Shown: piece after piece, positions 62,266 to 64,000 of the stretch
How positions within the stretch are numbered: the stretch's first letter is position 1
Layout of the letters: each line of letters begins with the position of its first letter
NCBI RefSeq assembly: GCF_947499695.1
Contig: NZ_CANMPQ010000005.1
Coordinates: forward strand, 1 to 64,000
Source of the DNA: an uncultured Allomuricauda sp.
GTDB lineage: Bacteria > Bacteroidota > Bacteroidia > Flavobacteriales > Flavobacteriaceae
Reading direction: 5' to 3'
DNA length: 64,000 bases
Translations under genes and position numbers: made by a program
The notes under the pieces: generated by a model
The model's database searches: none
The model's input: the letters and a program-made list of their open reading frames with translations, nothing else
What the model was told of the DNA's origin: nothing

Positions 62266-62581
62266 TTTTCATTATTCCCAGTTCATTGCTTATTGCAATC
62301 TGGACGTTCTTTGCTGCGTCCAAAATCTTTCTTGTCATCCTCAACTCTGGTACTTTTTCATTTGCTAGGGTCTGACCTGCTGCATTGCTGCCGTTATGTT
62401 TATGAACTAAAGTGTTCCATTCCTGAAAAGCCTCTATATTGTGCTGTGTCAGATAGTAGACATTGGAGGAAAGGGAGCGCTGTATCAATATCAAGTTCTC
62501 CTTCTTCAACCACGCCCCGCACTCGTATTCCTCCACACTACTAACCAACTCGTTCAATATTTGCTTTAAAGGCTTTTTCAT
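62258..62581 (-). CDS. Hypothetical 107-residue protein
   Basis: Helical protein (MKKPLKQILNELVSSVEEYE) overlapping NinG by eight bases and the next gene by four. Unknown. Confidence 0.5.
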   Translation of the reverse strand: MKKPLKQILNELVSSVEEYECGAWLKKENLILIQRSLSSNVYYLTQHNIEAFQEWNTLVHKHNGSNAAGQTLANEKVPELRMTRKILDAAKNVQIAISNELGIMKND

Positions 62582-63075
62582 GAAACTGGCTCTTCTTGGA
62601 TTCTTTTTACAGAAAGACTATCAGCGCCATAGACCACATTTACATTGGATGGGTCAACAATTTCCCCTGTGTCCTCGTCTACCAATACTTGGTTCTTTTG
62701 CTTCATGATAAATGCGGTCTTGTATTTGGATTCGGTTGCCTTATAATCCTTCCACTCGTCGGTAGATTCCGCATATGCCTTTTTAGTCTTTACCTCTGGA
62801 ACATCCGTAAAGTAATATCTGGTCGAACCCTGTCTAATGGTAAATTGATAACCACCGTCCTTGTATGATTTCTCATTGGGGTTTAGGTAGTTGCGACGGA
62901 TATTGTCTATCGCAACGTCCCTTACCTCTGAAATCTCAACCTTTAAATATTCGTCCAACCCAGCTTCTTTTATCAGGGCAAACGCCTCATGTGGTTGCAA
63001 TTCCCCTGATATGGCAAAGTCTTTCAACTTGCCTATGCTGTTTGTCACGTTCGTTATATGGTCTTGAATCTTCAT
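62578..63075 (-). CDS. Hypothetical 165-residue protein
   Basis: A soluble protein (MKIQDHITNVTNSIGKLKDF) with FTIRQGSTRYYFTDVPEVK in the middle. It lies directly after the ssDNA-binding-like gene, so it may be part of the recombination or replication module. Unknown. Confidence 0.55.
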   Translation of the reverse strand: MKIQDHITNVTNSIGKLKDFAISGELQPHEAFALIKEAGLDEYLKVEISEVRDVAIDNIRRNYLNPNEKSYKDGGYQFTIRQGSTRYYFTDVPEVKTKKAYAESTDEWKDYKATESKYKTAFIMKQKNQVLVDEDTGEIVDPSNVNVVYGADSLSVKRIQEEPVS

Positions 63076-63114
63076 CCTGTCTTTGTTTTATAAATTGTTC
63101 CTTAGAGCCTTCCA

Positions 63115-63879
63115 TCAGAAAGGAAGATCATCATCACCATTGGCGACGGCATCGTGCATTGCCAGTTCAGCGTCCACTTCACTTGGTGGTACAGGTGGTT
63201 TGTTCTGGTTCATTTCGTGCTTGTCGACCTCACTTCTTTCTCGGTAGTTTTCTTTTGGTTCTTCTGATTTACCGAAATAGGATTCTTCGTATTCCTCAAT
63301 CTTGGCATCCGCATTTTCAGCGCGTAATTGGCTTTCTGTGTCCAATGATGTTCCCCATTCAAAAACCGGATAAGTGTATTCAACCGTTCCACTCTTACCA
63401 TCTTTATAACCATTTACTAAAACCCAATTATCAAAGAATCTATCGGTCTGGTTGTTCTGGAATTCAAACCATGTGGACAATGATGCGCCATTCAATTGGA
63501 TATTGGCGACCTCTCCATTAGGAAGCATGACATATACACTTTGGGTGAATTTGCCCTTTTCAACTTCCATTTTCTCTTTTATCTCATTCCATTTTCCACG
63601 GACAACTTCCGATTTGCTGCCATCCTTGTAAGCATTCACCACAAGAACATCATCGATACTCTTTACCTCATTCGATATAAGGGCGTGTTCCTTTTTTTGA
63701 TTCCATCCCTTGACCGTGATGTACCTGGATAGTGCCAAGAATTTAAAGGGTAGGTCAACAAATACATTTTCCTTTTTCTCCTTGTCGTAATAGCAGAATT
63801 TTTGGTGGTCACTCTTCCATTGGAAGAAATATTTTGCGGGGTTCTGCGTCCCTGATTGCATTCTGTTTACTCTTGCCAT
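63115..63879 (-). CDS. Single-stranded DNA-binding-like protein with SSB tail
   Basis: A 254-residue protein. The N-terminal 150 residues are beta-rich (KYFFQWKSDHQKFCYYDKEKK...FLALSRYITVKGW) and not closely like OB-fold SSB, followed by an acidic, Pro/Glu-rich linker. It ends NGDDDLPF, the acidic tip by which SSB proteins recruit partners. Together with NinG it points to a phage ssDNA-handling module. The identity of the fold is uncertain. Confidence 0.7.
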   Translation of the reverse strand: MARVNRMQSGTQNPAKYFFQWKSDHQKFCYYDKEKKENVFVDLPFKFLALSRYITVKGWNQKKEHALISNEVKSIDDVLVVNAYKDGSKSEVVRGKWNEIKEKMEVEKGKFTQSVYVMLPNGEVANIQLNGASLSTWFEFQNNQTDRFFDNWVLVNGYKDGKSGTVEYTYPVFEWGTSLDTESQLRAENADAKIEEYEESYFGKSEEPKENYRERSEVDKHEMNQNKPPVPPSEVDAELAMHDAVANGDDDLPF

Positions 63880-63930
63880 TGTTATTGATTTATATTGCGG
63901 TAGGTTATGCAGTTACCGCTTACTGCATCT

Positions 63931-64000
63931 TTAATTATTATCTATCTCAAAAAATATCTTGCCGAACAACATCAGTATCAAATACATTCCCAATACTATG
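63931..64000 (-). CDS. Partial membrane protein running off the window
   Basis: An open frame enters from the right edge and reads IVLGMYLILMLFGKIFFEIDNN before a TAA at 63931-63933, so only a hydrophobic C-terminus is visible. It may be a small prophage membrane protein. Low certainty. Confidence 0.35.
   Translation of the reverse strand, partial: IVLGMYLILMLFGKIFFEIDNN

Larger units (their letters stand above)
33976..64000. mobile_element. Siphovirus-type prophage, right end outside the window
   Basis: From the 3' end of tRNA-Leu to the end of the window nearly every gene is phage-like and on the minus strand. The order is the standard HK97-type one: early genes, terminase, portal, protease, capsid, connectors, tail, lysis. 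No integrase or repressor is seen, so they lie beyond 64000. The left boundary is inferred from the tRNA and from the switch in gene type; no second copy of the tRNA end is present in the window. All main morphogenesis genes are intact, so the prophage may be inducible. Confidence 0.85.

Noticed and set aside
1..64000. CRISPR array, rRNA operon or insertion sequence
   Set aside because: No regularly spaced repeats, no rRNA sequence and no transposase with inverted repeats were seen.
34000..64000. Integrase or phage repressor within the window
   Set aside because: No protein with tyrosine or serine recombinase motifs was found; presumed to lie beyond 64000.

Overview
The window is from a marine-type Flavobacteriaceae (Bacteroidota) chromosome. 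Support comes from Bacteroidota-style promoters (TTG, about 19 bp, TAnnTTTG), DUF4249 and Rrf2 genes, a Sec-type clade II nosZ lipoprotein, a split transketolase, and tRNA promoters of the same type. No species name can be read from the sequence.

1-22 kb is mainly core genome: thrS-infC-rpmI-rplT (infC appears to start at AUA), a run of small enzymes (SGNH hydrolase, YjbQ, HAD phosphatase, DUF985 cupin, Crp/Fnr regulator, SRPBCC), dnaB and its overlapping exported neighbour, accA, an LptF/G permease, tgt, split transketolase, an outer-membrane barrel, an FKBP lipoprotein, an S4 protein, a phosphoribosyltransferase, aroK and tRNA-Lys. At 19.5-22.1 kb a MarR regulator, an alpha/beta hydrolase with a DUF2798 protein, and an NmrA-type reductase share three near-identical GTTGTATATACAAC operators, so they read as one small regulon.

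22-34 kb is accessory metabolism. An Rrf2 repressor with an NsrR-like Cys triad is divergent from a complete clade II nitrous-oxide reductase operon: cytochrome c, fasciclin lipoprotein, nosZ, membrane protein, nosL, small cupin, nosD, nosF, nosY. A CRP/FNR-like site sits about 41 bp upstream of the predicted start of transcription. A GMC oxidoreductase with a ferredoxin-like Cys cluster and its gluconate-dehydrogenase subunit-3 partner follow.

34-64 kb is most of a siphovirus-type prophage abutting tRNA-Leu(GAG); its right end and integrase lie beyond the window. It is transcribed almost wholly leftward. From right to left: an ssDNA-binding-like protein with an SSB tail, NinG, a stand-alone DnaA domain IV-like protein, small ribbon-helix-helix proteins, a cytosine methyltransferase, a PD-(D/E)XK nuclease, terminase, portal, Mu F-like protein, protease, HK97 capsid, connectors, tail tube, a frameshifted tail chaperone, tape measure, tail tip, fibre-like proteins with Sec signal peptides, a lysis set (two small membrane proteins, M15 endolysin, possible spanin), then SRAP and membrane-protein cargo. 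Most neighbouring genes overlap by a few bases; most of the few gaps carry a Bacteroidota -7 box.

The most notable items are the signal-peptide-bearing fibre proteins, the -1 frameshift chaperone, the second tail-tube-like protein, the nos operon with extra cupin and fasciclin members under a CRP/FNR-like site, the MarR regulon with a probably leaderless repressor mRNA, and SSB-like tails on both the host DnaB and a phage protein.
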